NCBI GenBank assembly: GCA_933207985.1
Contig: OW240915.1
Span: forward strand, 272,382,946-272,446,945
Direction of reading: 5' to 3'
DNA from: Pelobates cultripes
Taxonomy: Eukaryota > Chordata > Amphibia > Anura > Pelobatidae
Length of the DNA: 64,000 bases
In this document: positions 44,426-55,589 of the stretch, piece after piece
How positions within the stretch are numbered: position 1 is the stretch's first letter
Layout of the letters: every line of letters begins with the position of its first letter
Position numbers and translations under genes: made by a program
The notes under the pieces: generated by a model
Told to the model about the DNA's origin: nothing
Seen by the model: the letters and a program-made list of their open reading frames with translations, nothing else
The model's database searches: none

Positions 44426-45634
44426 ATTTTTACTAATTTTAAAGTAGACTTAGGCAAACTTTTTTATTTTATTAATTAATAATGCAATTAATGCCAGATT
44501 TTAACCAGTGTTTGGTAATATGAAATTAAATTTTTTAACTCACTCTGTCAATTGGTAAGATCCCTTTATCTCACCAATTATTTTAGAGCCAAATGGTTCT
44601 TTGAAAATATATTTTCTTCACATTCAAATATGAACCAAGTCCATTTTGATTGAAAAAGATGTTAGCATTACATTTATTTGAAGCAAGGGATGCATAGCTA
44701 GCACATGAACAAATCATAAGGGTCTGAAATAAATGTTAGTATAAAAACAAAAATGATATTTTTCTCACCTACAATAGGTGTAACAAAAGGTTAACAAAAG
44801 GTATTTGTTTATAGATATTTGCAAGGACTCTGAAGGCATTAGTAGCTGTACAGATTACAAAAAATGGCAATAGAATGTAAAAAGAATGTGTGCATTTGAG
44901 AATAATGCCCACATAATGTAAATATGGTTAAACCAAATATTTCTAAAATAAAGACATTTAAAAGTGCTATAGCAATCTTAGTCTCTGGAATGCTAATATA
45001 GTGCTGACAGTGAAATTGTAGAGTCAATTCACTCCCCCTCCCCACCCTGACTGTAGGAACATATGACCCATTAAAACTTCCTTTGCTGTTTGAAAGCAGG
45101 AGTTGACTTTACATTTTTAGCAGATTTGCAGACATTATATCAGTGACTAGAGGCTTCTAGCAGTGGAATGCATTCCTTTACAGGCTGGTAATCATAACTG
45201 GAGTATAAATGAGGGTGAAAGAGACTCTATGGGCTAGATTCCATATTGAAAAATATATGAACATAAAAACATTTATATTTGATATGGGTACTCAAGGGAT
45301 TCATTTACCAGTTGACAATAAATGACAACAATGTTCTCAGCCAGTGACTGTGCTTTCTCTACTTGGATATGAGAAGTTAGATGTGGCACAAGGCAAACAT
45401 TTCATATTGGAGAGGTAATAAGAGCTCATATGTTGCTACATTTCTAATGCACACTCAAATGATATATGAAATATAAAGGTATCTTTAAATATTAATAGTG
45501 CCAACAACCCTGGATTTGATACTAGGTCACCATGGCATAAAGGCCCCATATGTAATAAATACTTTATTACCTCACAAACACCTGTAATTTATTTATGGGC
45601 TTTATTTCCTTAGACTTAATTTGTAATATAAAAT
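44426..45634. other. AT-rich intergenic DNA, nothing recognised
   Basis: No gene, tandem repeat or mobile-element end was identified. Confidence 0.5.
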
Positions 45635-45636
45635 TA

Positions 45637-45824
45637 CAGTTGCAAGAAAAAGTATGTGAACCCTTTGGAATGATATGGATTTCTGCACAAATTGGTCATA
45701 AAATGTGATCTGATCATCATCTAAGTCACAACAATAGACAATCACAGTCTGCTTAAACTAATAACACAGAAAGAATGAAATGTTGCCATGTTTTTATTGA
45801 ACACACCATGTAAACATTCACAGC
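45637..45824 (+). mobile_element. Tc1/mariner terminal fragment (CAGTTGCAAG family)
   Basis: After TA it begins CAGTTGCAAGAAAAAGTATG and continues with GAACCCTTTGGAATGATATG and CACACCATGTAAACATTCAC, which I recognise as the end of another Tc1-like family common in frogs and fishes. It stops at the junction with the LINE fragment. It is distinct from the families at 3322, 5743 and 63367. Confidence 0.8.
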
Positions 45825-45825
45825 G

Positions 45826-46872
45826 TATCGCATATCACTTGATCTATCGGTCTATATTCTTTAGGGGTCCACATGAGGAACTGGGGCATGTCTGGGCCCA
45901 TTAGGGCGGATTCCAGATCCACCCATCTCCTATCTTCTGGGGGGGGAGTGCCATAGTGCAATTTGCGCCAATTGAGCCACCACGTAGTAAAAATAAAGGT
46001 TTGGAAGGCCGAGGCCACCCTACCCTTATCGCTATAAAGTACATTACGGGAGATCCTGTGTTTTTTATTCTGCCAGATGAACTTGCCTATAGCCTGTTGA
46101 AGCGGTCCCAAATTAGATTTAGTCACCTGGACCGGAAGAGCTTGAAATAGAAATAGTATCCTGGGTAGCACATTCATTTTCACTGAATGTATTCTTCCGA
46201 TCCACGAGATCGGTTTATCTACCCACTTCTCCATGTCGTTTATTAGATGTCGAATTAGTGGAGCGTAATTTTGCTGGTATAGTTGGGAGGGATCCTCCGT
46301 CAACCATGCCTAAGTATTTGATATGGTCCTTCGCTATACGTATGTGATAAGTCCTCCCTATATACGCCGCCTCCTCTTCCCCCATACCTATGGGGAGTGC
46401 ACTTGATTTGTGTAAATTGACTTTATAGCCAGCCACCTCGCCATATTCTGCCAGGATCCCAGTCAGAGCCGCCATAGAAACCCTCGGATCCGTTAATGTT
46501 AACAATATGTCATCAGCGAAACCCGATATAACGTATTGCTTACCTCCCACGGTAACACCCTTGACATCTGAGGCATCGCGTATTGTTTGCTTAAGGGGTT
46601 CCAGCGAAAGAACGAACAGTAGAGGTGAAAGTGAGCATCCTTGTCTCGTGCCATTACTCAGATGGAATGGGATGGTTCGTGCTCCCGAAATCTGGATCTG
46701 CGCCCTGACGTTTGAGTACAAGGCCTGAACAGCCGTTACGAACTGGGCTGGCATGCCAAAGTGATTTAATACCTCAAATAGATAGGGCCATTTGACTCTG
46801 TCAAATGCCTTTTCGGCATCCAATGATAGCATCAGTGTCGGAGTGCCCTTTGTAGCCTGTCTCCGGAGCTGC
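45826..46872 (-). mobile_element. Tx1/L1-type LINE fragment, truncated at both ends
   Basis: The minus strand encodes the middle and C-terminal part of a LINE ORF2. It is cut at about 46872 (5' side) and ends against the Tc1 fragment. The RT part has SLDAEKAFDRVKWPYLFEVL, SNGTRQGCSLSPLLFVLSLE, the catalytic FADDILL and VAGYKVNLHKSSALP. The C-terminal part contains SWIGRIHSVKMNVLPRILFL and FIWQNKKHRISRNVL, features of the L1/Tx1 clade. A frameshift at about 46300 separates the two pieces. Confidence 0.88.
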
Positions 46873-46874
46873 AT
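46215..46874 (-). pseudogene. Tx1/L1 reverse transcriptase fragment
   Basis: This open piece carries RT blocks from the first catalytic Asp (SLDAEKAFDRV) through the FADD box to AKDHIKYLG. The frame after IKYLG (about 46308) is a shadow, and the true protein continues one frame over at 46303 and below (TEDPSQLYQQNYAPLIRHL). The N-terminal endonuclease is absent, so it is a dead fragment. Confidence 0.85.
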
Positions 46875-47108
46875 TAAAATCCCCCCCTACTATGATCATT
46901 CCATAAGCTTAACTTTTAGAAGTGGTCATGATGGTAGTATATTATGGGTGCAGGTATTCTTCTTGAAACACAGCACATACAGCAATATATTTACTTGTGC
47001 AGCTTGGGCTAGTTGCAGCCCAAGCACACGTGACTAGTTCCGGTCTATCTATTATTAATTCTGTACAAACATTACATCTGTGTCAAAGTGGCAACAGATA
47101 GTATGAGC

Positions 47109-48068
47109 CAGTGGGGTACATACCACGGTCGCAGGGGCCGCCCACGACCTGTTACCAGCTGCCACATTTTGCGGCCCCCGGCCTGTGTGGCAAACCGCCG
47201 TGCACATCTTTCAAAGGGTTCATCGGGTGGCCCATACTTTCAGAGCCACCCGATGGATATGGATGACATCAGACAGCTGGGAGGAAGTGACTGCCCGGGC
47301 ACTCCTCCCGACTATCAGAGCCCGCGGGGGAGGAAAAAGGAAGGAGGAAGGAGGAGGAAGGAGGAGGAAGGAGGAGTGAGAACTCTGACTCCCATCAGGC
47401 TTGGCCCCCCACTAGACCCCAGGGAAAGTCACAAAAGGTAGGAAACAGGAAACATTTTGTATGTGTCTGTGTCTCTGTATGTGTATGTGTTTGTGTCTAT
47501 GTCTCTCTATGTGCGTATGTCTGTGTTTCTGTATGTGTGTGTGTGTCTGTATGTATGTGTGTGTGCATGTGTATCTGTATGTGTGTGTGTGTGTTTGTAT
47601 GTGTGTGTGTCTCTGTCTCTGTGTGTGTGTGTCTGTGTGTCTGTCTGTGTCTCTGTATGTGTGTGTGTCTCTGTATCTGTGTGTCTGTATGTGTGTGTGT
47701 GTCTCTGTATCTGTGTATGTGTGTGTGTGTCTGTATCTGTATGTGTGTGTGTGTCTCTGTATCTGTATGTGTGTGTCTCTGTATGTATGTATGTTTGTCT
47801 GTGTCAATGTACATGTCTCTGTATGTATGTGTCTGTGTGTGTGTATGTATGTGTGTGTCTGTATGTATGTATGTATGTATGTGTGTGTATGTATGTATGT
47901 GTGTGTCTGTCGGGGGGTGTATGTTTGTCTTTCTGTCTGTGTGTTTGTGTGTGTGTCTGTATGTATGTGTCGGGGGTTACCACGGATCAGGGGAGAGAAG
48001 GGAGGCAAGGGGGGGGGCCCACGGATCAGTTTCGCACCAGGGCCCCATGGAATGTGTGTACGCCTCTG
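47109..48068. mobile_element. hAT non-autonomous element with exact 8-bp target duplication
   Basis: A 960-bp element from CAGTGGGGTACATACCACGG to GGAATGTGTGTACGCCTCTG. The ends match as imperfect inverted repeats (CAGTGGGGTACATACC against CAGAGGCGTACACACA). It is flanked on both sides by GTATGAGC (47101-47108 and 48069-48076), the 8-bp duplication typical of hAT. Inside are a GC-rich left part, a GGAGGA run (about 47330-47375) and a long TG array. No transposase is present, and all long open frames come from the repeat. Confidence 0.93.
47455..47970. repeat. TG / TGTCTG / TGTATG microsatellite
   Basis: About 500 bp of alternating TGTGTG, TCTGTATG and TATGTATG units inside the hAT element. 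It yields long spurious open frames of Cys/Val or His/Thr repeats in both directions. Confidence 0.96.
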
Positions 48069-48076
48069 GTATGAGC

Positions 48077-49721
48077 TGCTCCCTTTCAAGCTGTACCTGC
48101 AAGGGAAACCATGCATCCCTTTCCGTCCCCCCTCCCTCCCTTCTTTCATTTAAGTCCTTCGCCTTACCAGCTTAAAGTGTGTGCATGCGAAAATGATTTT
48201 CCTGAGCTTTGCCAGGCACAAAAATCCATTTAAGTTTATGCTTTATTTTACAGGTTTTGTGGGGGGAGAGAAGGGTGGAAGAACTACATTAGAAAAAAAT
48301 GCTTATAAAGGGTTAGAGTAGCCCTTTAAGTAGCCACCTAGGGCCCAAGGATTAAACAGGGGCCCTAGATCCATGAATGTGCTAGCCCATATTCACCATA
48401 CAAACCAGTAGTCTGATTAGGTTCCTGGGAGATTTTTATTCTTCTATTGGGGAAGGGCGGATACTGGGGAACCAGAACAATGGAATCATTTGGATTTAAG
48501 ATTCTGGATGGCCTCTGCTTACTAAACCCTCTATAATTAAACCAATGCAACCACTTCTGTGATAGAAAAGAGTCATGATATATTTCCTAGAAAAAATTTG
48601 AATTCTGATCTTGGACTGAGGAGGCTAAGTCTAAGTCAGTGTATATAAATGAGTACAAAGTGAAATATACAGTTATAATAACGAATGTTACAATTAACAT
48701 AAACTTACTTCATAAAGTTCTTGATTTCTTTACACCATTTTTCAGGCATTTCCTTTCTAAAATATGTCACCCAGGAAAAAGAAAAGGATTTACATTAAAC
48801 CTATAATAGATTGTTGTTCACTGTTGGCTCTGTAACCAAACTGTACCTCTGTTTTATATTGGTTACTTGTTGATGAAATGATGGCTGTTAGTACAAGTAA
48901 AACAAATTATAATCTAAAACGGGCTTTTCGGATTAACCTTTGATCACTATATTATTTAGCCCCAGTTTTAACATAAAACAAATTATTTGTTTATCAAATA
49001 TTATAAACCACTGACGCACTTAAGTCGTCATGTGCTACTTTTTCTTAACAGTACTACAACAGATTTCACAGCTAGTTTTAGAGTCTGAGAGTCATTTCTG
49101 CAGCAGAGCATATTATTATTACTATTATTATTATTATTATTAATATTTATTAAGCGCCAACAAATTTTGTGGTGCTGTACAATGGCATATCATTGTTTTG
49201 TAAAGATACTTACTTTACAAGCATGTCCCCGGTTCCCTTTTTCTATGTGTTTTTGGAGTCGCTAGATTCCATTTGGGGTTGAGCACCCCACCCCTCCACT
49301 CTATACATCCCTTTTGGAAGAGAACACAAAGAAGCATACATTTGAGGATAGTGTCTGGAAGCGGTTTAGGCAGTAAGTACTGCAGTTAGAGTGTTCATCT
49401 ACCAGGTTAAAATTAGTGCGGGACCCACTGATATTGGCCATTGTATGGTGTGACCAAATCCCCATATCTATACACTAAGTTAGGTAATATTTAGTAGTCT
49501 TGTAAGATTTAAATGTTTGTGCATTTTGTGTAGATACTGTTCCTTTAATCTGTATTTTGATTATATTTTGGTCTTTACATCAGAACCACTAATAAGAAAT
49601 GCATGTTCTGTGTGTGCCTCCCAGTTCCCTTTTTTACTATTGTTGTATCAATCATTACTGCTTTATTTTATTCTGTAACAATATACTTTTTCATTTTGTA
49701 TTTCAATTCTGTAATGTAATA
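48077..49721. other. AT-rich intergenic DNA with a retroposon tail
   Basis: At 49118-49190 an ATT run followed by ATTTATTAAGCGCCAACAAA and TTTTGTGGTGCTGTACAATG is the 3' tail of a non-LTR retroposon on the minus strand, related to 42057-42120. I see no gene elsewhere in this stretch. Confidence 0.5.
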
Positions 49722-50272
49722 TTAAAGGAACACTATAGTCACCTAAATTACTTTAGCTAAATAAAGCAGTTTTGGTGTATAGATCATTCCCTTGCAATTT
49801 CACTGCTCAATTCACTGTCATTTAGGGGTTAAATCACTTCGTTTCTGTTTATGCAGCCCTAGCCACACCACCCCTGGCTATGATTGACAGAGCCTGCATG
49901 AAAAAACGGTTTCACTTTCAAACAGATGTAATTTACCTTAAATAATTGTATCTCAATCTCTAAATTGAACTTTAATCACATACAGGAGGCTCTTGCAGGG
50001 TCTAGCAAGCTATTAACATAGCAGGGGGATAAGAAAATCTTAATTAAACAGAACTTGCAATAAAGAAAGCCTAAATAGGGCTCTCTTTACAGGAAGTGTT
50101 TATGGAAGGCTGTGCAAGTCACATGCAGGGAGGTGTGACTAGGGTTCATAAACAAAGGGATTTAACTCCTAAATGGCAGAGGACTGAGCAGTGAGGCTGC
50201 AGGGGCATGTTCTATACACCAAAACTGCTTCACTAAGCTAAAGTTGTTCAGGTGACTATAGTGTCCCTTTAA
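49722..50272. mobile_element. T2-like MITE, complete, with long terminal repeats
   Basis: A 551-bp element from TTAAAGGAACACTATAGTCA to TGACTATAGTGTCCCTTTAA. The inverted ends agree over about 60 bp with small differences (AAAGCAGTTTTGGTGTATAG at left against CTATACACCAAAACTGCTT at right). This is the best-preserved TTAAAGGRR element in the window. It has no coding capacity. Confidence 0.9.
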
Positions 50273-50724
50273 CCTTTATATGAATATTGTTTCCACTGTA
50301 CAATAAGTTAATGAAATATTAAGTCTATATTTTTATGAATGCTGTACTTATTATCAGCAAATTCGACCACTATAGCAATATAACGATGTGCATTTGTTTG
50401 CTGTCTTCTCTAATTGTAATTTGCTAGCCAATGGCAGTGCATCTACATCCTAATATTCCATTTTGTGCCTCTACAAGTTTGGTACATGTTAACTGTATGT
50501 AAACTGTATGTCTTCAGTCAATAACTCTGAAGTCTCTTTTCAAATTTGATCAGCCTACACTAGGAATGTGAATATTTTCCAGTCATGATCGAACACTAAT
50601 GAAGAAACAAAAAATATCATAATTCATTATACAAGAGATTCATTTTCATTGTTTGATTGAACATTAAAGGTTCTCACACCTAGAATTAAGACCATAAACA
50701 TTTTGGAAGGGCCTTATAAAGAAA

Positions 50725-50934
50725 CGATGCCTGCTTTCCGATGGGAAATCATTGTGATTGGCTGAGACCATCACTTCTAATGATGTCAGCCAAGGAGGCA
50801 GATCAGTACCAGCAGACTGGAATAAAAATAAGATTTTACTATATATAGAGGGGGCAGGTGGGCTAGATGTTGTTTTTAACACAATGGTGTCAGGAATACA
50901 TGTTTGTGTTCCTGACCATATAGCGTTCCTTTAA
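50725..50934. mobile_element. T2-like MITE, 3' part
   Basis: Shares with 14775-15215 the inverted pair GATTGGCTGAGACCATCA / GATGTCAGCCAAGGAGGC. It ends in the hairpin TGTCAGGAATACATGTTTGT then CCTGACCATATAGCGTTCCTTTAA-type sequence, closing on TTAA at 50931. The left end is missing. Confidence 0.7.
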
Positions 50935-51194
50935 ATACGGGCAGAATTAGAAAACCACAGTAGTAGTATTATCATCAGCAATTACTGCATTGTTTGTGGA
51001 ATGGTGTGACCTTACAATCATTTCAACTGTGAATTGTTGTCTCCTCCGTCATTTGAGCTATTAAGTTTCCCTCAGGTCTCCTTTATTCTGCCATGTTTAT
51101 GAATGTGATATAAAGGTGGAAGGGCCTAAGTAAGTGCAGGATCTTAGCTTTGTAACACAGTTCATAGTCCGCCCAAATGTGCAGTAGTTGCTAG

Positions 51195-51262
51195 AACAAT
51201 GGTAGACAACCTTCAGCACTCCAGATGTTGTAGACTACAGCTCCCATAATGCTCTTACAATC
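51195..51262. repeat. Fragment of a short dispersed repeat
   Basis: The words CAACCTTCAGCACTCCAGAT and GACTACAGCTCCCATAATGC match a short dispersed repeat that I recognise from many vertebrate genomes (CTACAACTCCCATGATGC type). Only one end is present. Confidence 0.5.
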
Positions 51263-51369
51263 ATATTGTTGGCATTCAGTGACATAAGAAATAGAGAAAT
51301 ACTTTACTGCAATTTTTCTGCCAAATGCATAACTGTACTGTAATCACTGGTAAGACCAGACATTACTGT

Positions 51370-51870
51370 GCAATTCTAGGCACCTGTTCTAAAGTAGAAT
51401 ATTATGGCACTAGTAAAAGTCCAGAGGCGGGCAACAAAATTAATAAAATGAATGGAATGGTAAGGTTAACTAATTTAAATCTGCTTTGTTTAGCAAGACT
51501 AAGCGGGGAAATGATAGCATCATAAAAATATATTCCAGACTAGTACAAACCATTGCCTGGATTCTATTCAGAGACAGGACTATACATAGGACACGAGGTC
51601 ATGCATTTAGACTGGAAGAAAGGAGATCTAGCCTAAGGCAAATTAAAGTGTGTTTTACAATGAGAACATGAAGGATGTGGAATTCTCTGCCTGAAGTGGT
51701 GGCAACTGGATGAATACTTGCAAAAACATAGTCTATGAGAAATAATTTTTTACTTGTGGGGTAACAACTTCTTGATCAAATGAGAGATCTGACTGCCATT
51801 ATGGAGAAAATAAGGACATTTTCCTAGCTTGCTGCATAATTAAAAAGCGCTTCAGACTGGATAATTATTG
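51370..51870 (+). mobile_element. L2/CR1-like LINE 3' fragment
   Basis: Broken frames give TKRGNDSIIKIYSRLVQTI, HAFRLEERRSSLRQIKVCF and RMWNSLPEVVATG, the C-terminal part of a LINE ORF2 of the L2/CR1 group. The 3' UTR contains GAGAGATCTGACTGCCATTA, as in the copy at 22098-22345. It is 5' truncated and disrupted by indels. It is related to, but clearly different from, the CR1 copies at 8663 and 56813. Confidence 0.75.
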
Positions 51871-53160
51871 GAAGGAGCTGCTGTTTAGGGAACTTCGTAC
51901 CCCAGGCAATTTCCCAAGATGTTATCTGACATGTTAGTCTGCAGCATTTAAGGCCTTTTCATATCAACAATTAGATAACAAAATACAATGCGCTCTTGAG
52001 AAGGCTTACACTCCGCTTTGCAGGCTGCTAACAGTATAACCTTCGTGATTGACATTGATGTCATATATGCTGCTTGTCAAGAAGCTCTGGGCTTCTCACA
52101 TATCAAAACATAGCAGTCTGTGTATGTTGACCTTGGGAACATGAACAATCTAGTTGTCATTTACTTACAGAAAAAATAGACACAAACAACATCAAAGGAA
52201 CTGACATACTTGAGAAACAGTAAAGACTTTTTTTGTTGGATTAGGCAGATGTAAAAAGTATGATTGGCATTACCATTTTGATTTATTATGACAAACTCTT
52301 ACAGCTGTTTTACATGCTTAAATACTATCAAAGGGAATGATTTTTTTCCCCCATATACCTCGACACTTACTTTAAAAGAACATTCGAAAATATCCCAGGA
52401 GTGGTGGCTAAGATAGCATGAAGCTTAAGGTAATGTATACTCTTATAGACATTTAAATTGCATGAGTTATTGAGCAGTCAGTAGAAGACCCCAAAATGCT
52501 ACAATGTATATGTAATAGATACAGATGAAAGTCTATGTGGGCTATGATGCCGTTGCACGTGGAGCATTGTGTTGGTTGAAAAGATGGGGGTGGGAGGGTG
52601 GGGGGGAATTACCTTTCTGCAATACATGAGGTTTCATTAAAAAATGGCTAAGGAAATAAAATCCTCTCCATAAATATTTGCAGGGACTGTTAATTTAATT
52701 CAAAATATTGTTTTTTTGAATAATGTTTTTTCAATAGTGTTACAAGGATTTGCTGGCAGTATATCTTTCATTCAGGTTTATTAAAAATAAAAACATTTCA
52801 GAAAAACTAAAAAAAATGCTAATCTTTAGATCATCAGTCAATTAACAGGAAGATAGTCAGTTTACAGACATTTTAAATAACACCCTGGGTTATTCTGTGC
52901 AGTACATTATTCTAGACTGCGACCACTTCACCTCTAATGATTATTCTCTGTATTATGCACAAGCCAGCTACTGTGAAATTGATTCACTAAACACTCAAAG
53001 TCAATTTAAAATAAATTGCAAATTGTAGCCAGCAATGTGTGAGTCAAATTGGGTAATAAATACAAATCACATTTTATCTAAATTTTGCAATTCGGTTTTC
53101 AATTCACCAAAATTCATTCTTTATTTAATCCTTTTATATATAGGTAAAAGGTTCCTGAAT
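51871..53160. other. AT-rich intergenic DNA, nothing recognised
   Basis: No gene or mobile-element signature. A short G-rich run occurs at about 52586-52608. Confidence 0.5.
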
Positions 53161-53164
53161 TACA

Positions 53165-53401
53165 CATAGAAAAATGGGTGGCCGGCGATGACGTGATACA
53201 CACGCTACCACGTCGTGAGCATCCGTTTAGTGATGCAGGGAGGATAGCGTTTGTAAGGGGCTGTCAGAAGAGAGGGTGCGGGTGTCGATCCATGCTTGCT
53301 GGTGAGGAAATAACTCTGTCCGAAGAGCGAGTCCAAATCTGAGCTGGAGAGAGCTGGACATAGGACAGAGGTTAAGGAGTCTGTTGTGGGCTGCCTGCCA
53401 G
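53165..53401. other. GC-richer sequence around the hAT insertion, possible LINE leader
   Basis: The sequence GGCCGGCGATGACGTGATAC onward is more GC-rich and is interrupted by the hAT element, resuming at 54888. It lies upstream of the L1-type ORF1 at 55.7 kb in the same orientation, so it may be that element's 5' UTR. This is inference from position only. Confidence 0.3.
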
Positions 53402-53574
53402 CAGGGCCGGCGCTTCCTATAAGGCGAACTAGGCAGCCGCCAAGGGAGTCATATAGGAGGGGGCGCCCTGCGCCCCCATCGCCGGCCCTTTAAATGCCAC
53501 AGCCGCCTGAGCGCTCTATAGAGAGTACTCAGATGGCTGCTGCACTGCCTCACCTCCCCTTCCCTGTAGCGTGG

Positions 53575-54010
53575 CCGAGGGAGGGGGGGGAGAAGATTAT
53601 AGGGAGGGGGAGAAGATTATAGGGGAGAAGATTATAGGGGGGAGAAGATTATAGGAGGGAGAAGATTATGGGGGAGAAGATTATAGGAAGATTATAGGGA
53701 GAAGATTATATTATAGGGGAGAAGATTATGGGGAGAAGATTATAGGAAGATTATAGGGAGGGGAAGAAGAGAAGATTACAGGGGAGAGAAGAAGAAACAG
53801 AGGGTGGGAGATGAGAACGTAGGGGAGGGAGAGACCACTAAAGGAGGGAGGGGGCGGTGGAGAGACCACTAGGGGAGGGGTGTGAGGAGAGACCGCTAAG
53901 GGAGGGGGGTGGAGGATAGACCACTAGGGGAGGGTGGGGGGAGAGGAGAGACCACTAATGGAAAGTCGGGGAGAAAAGGAGACCACTAAGGGAGATGGGG
54001 GGGAGAGGAG
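53575..54010. repeat. GA-rich minisatellite, GGGGAGAAGATTATAGG and GAGACCACTAAGGG units
   Basis: The first half (about 53590-53790) repeats GGGAGAAGATTATAGG at 15-30 bp spacing. The second half (about 53830-54020) repeats GAGAGACCACTAAGGGAGG at about 35-40 bp. Both lie inside the hAT element. A CA-rich array with ACACACAATGC and TACACACAAACAC words follows at about 54100-54345. Confidence 0.85.
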
Positions 54011-54386
54011 AGACCTCTAAGGGGCAGGGGAGATCTCTTAGGAATGGAAGGGAGAGCTCTATAGGACAGGGGGCAGGACAAGGAGCTCTTTCACACCACG
54101 CGCACACACACACACACAATGCATCCCTATACACACAGAAACACAACATGCTTCCCTTACACACAGAGAAACACACAATGCAACCCTTACACACAAACAC
54201 TCACGGCTTTCTACCCTTTACACAAAAACACACTGCTTCCACTACACACAAACACACTGCATCACCTACACAAACTGGTATCCCTATACACTACATTCCA
54301 TAAGCACACACATTAGATCCTCTACAGTAACACATAACACATCCCCTACACATTCTACTCCCTGTGAGCGAACTCATGGGTGGAAC

Positions 54387-54605
54387 ATGTATGTGGACTT
54401 TATGGGCATACTCACCGTCAGGCCCTGGGGCCCAGACCTTGAGCTATGTAAGAGGCCCCAAAAATGGAGCTGCTTCCTGTTCTCCCAGAACATTGAATTT
54501 TGTGACCACAGTTACAAACAGCCTCCAGAGATCCTGTTCTACACCAGACCAGTGGAGCCAGACTGCAGCCAGAGCCCATCACCATCCTCATCTGATTGTA
54601 AGTAG
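54387..54605 (+). other. Exon-like open frame inside the hAT element
   Basis: A 72-codon frame (MYVDFMGILTVRPWGPDLEL then FLFSQNIEFCDHSYKQPPEI and LFYTRPVEPDCSQ) lies in non-repetitive sequence between the CA array and the MITE piece. After codons for SSSD comes TTGTAAGTAG, containing a good splice donor (GTAAGT, about 54598). A pyrimidine-rich CATTCTACTCCCTGTGAG precedes it at about 54352-54369. It may be a captured host exon or relic transposon coding sequence. I do not recognise the protein. Confidence 0.35.
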
Positions 54606-55589
54606 GCAATCTAGTATATTATTAATGACACTAATCTCTAATTTACCTCACATTAAATGGACACTATAGTCCCCAGAACCACTGCAGCTTAATAAAGTTG
54701 TTCTGGTGTCTATAGTTTGTCCCTGCAGGCTTTTTAATGTAAACACACACTGTGTGCAGCACTGGCACTAGTTCATATGGCAGATCATATGGGTGTGGCA
54801 TTGCGATGTCCCGGGGGGGGGGTGGGGGGAGGAAATCTTTCTTTTGCCTAGGGCAGGAAAAATCCTTGCACCGGCCCTGCCTGCCAGAGGGAATCGGTTT
54901 GAGACACCACTGTTGAGAGCTGGGAGTTTCGGCTACCACAAAAGCATTTGGAGTCAGAGCAAGTTAAGTTATCTATTTAGCCTGGTTGTTGATGTTTAAC
55001 AAATTTTGTACATCATATTGGCTAAGTAACAACATAAAGAGACTTCCTTACCTATAATTAAGTACAGCTGAGCTGAATCCCAGCGTGTTATGAGCAATTG
55101 CTCAGCATAATTGGCATATATCAGGTGCCTGAATTTGTGGTTCACTTTACATTTTGTCTAAGTTTTTCTGTTTTTTTTTTTTGCTGATTGGCTGAGCATA
55201 TTAGGAGTCCACTCTATTTTAAAAAAATTTGGGGATGAGAATACTAGGAGCACCTGGGAGTACTGGGAGCACCTCAATATAATTAAAGCTACATAATCAA
55301 TCAGGTGTTTGAACTACCTCCTATCACACAAATGAATTAGCCATAGCTATTGAAGGGAGAATGTTAGCTTAATTGCTATTCTTTATACACTTATTAAGTG
55401 ACAAGCCTCATTTTCTACAAATTAATCAAGTTCAAGAGTGATCTTTTTCAAGACAGTTTTTTTTTTTTTCCAAGACGGATCCAACTCCATACTGTGCACT
55501 ACTTATTCGAAGCTGCTGTTTCCTTCTATAAACTGAGGGATGGCTATCTAGATATTTTGCCCTTTCCTTCTTTTTCTAAGCTCACCAAT

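Larger units (their letters stand above)
53402..54879. mobile_element. hAT non-autonomous element with 8-bp target duplication
   Basis: A 1,478-bp element from CAGGGCCGGCGCTTCC to TTGCACCGGCCCTG, flanked by CCTGCCAG at 53394-53401 and 54880-54887. The short inverted ends (CAGGGCCGG) and the 8-bp duplication mark it as hAT. The cargo is a GA-rich minisatellite, a CA-rich array, an exon-like open frame (54387-54603) and a degenerate T2-like MITE start at 54653. No transposase was seen. Confidence 0.93.

Noticed and set aside
47412..48175. Frames of 200-245 codons rich in His/Thr or Cys/Val
   Set aside because: Translations of the TG microsatellite within the hAT element.
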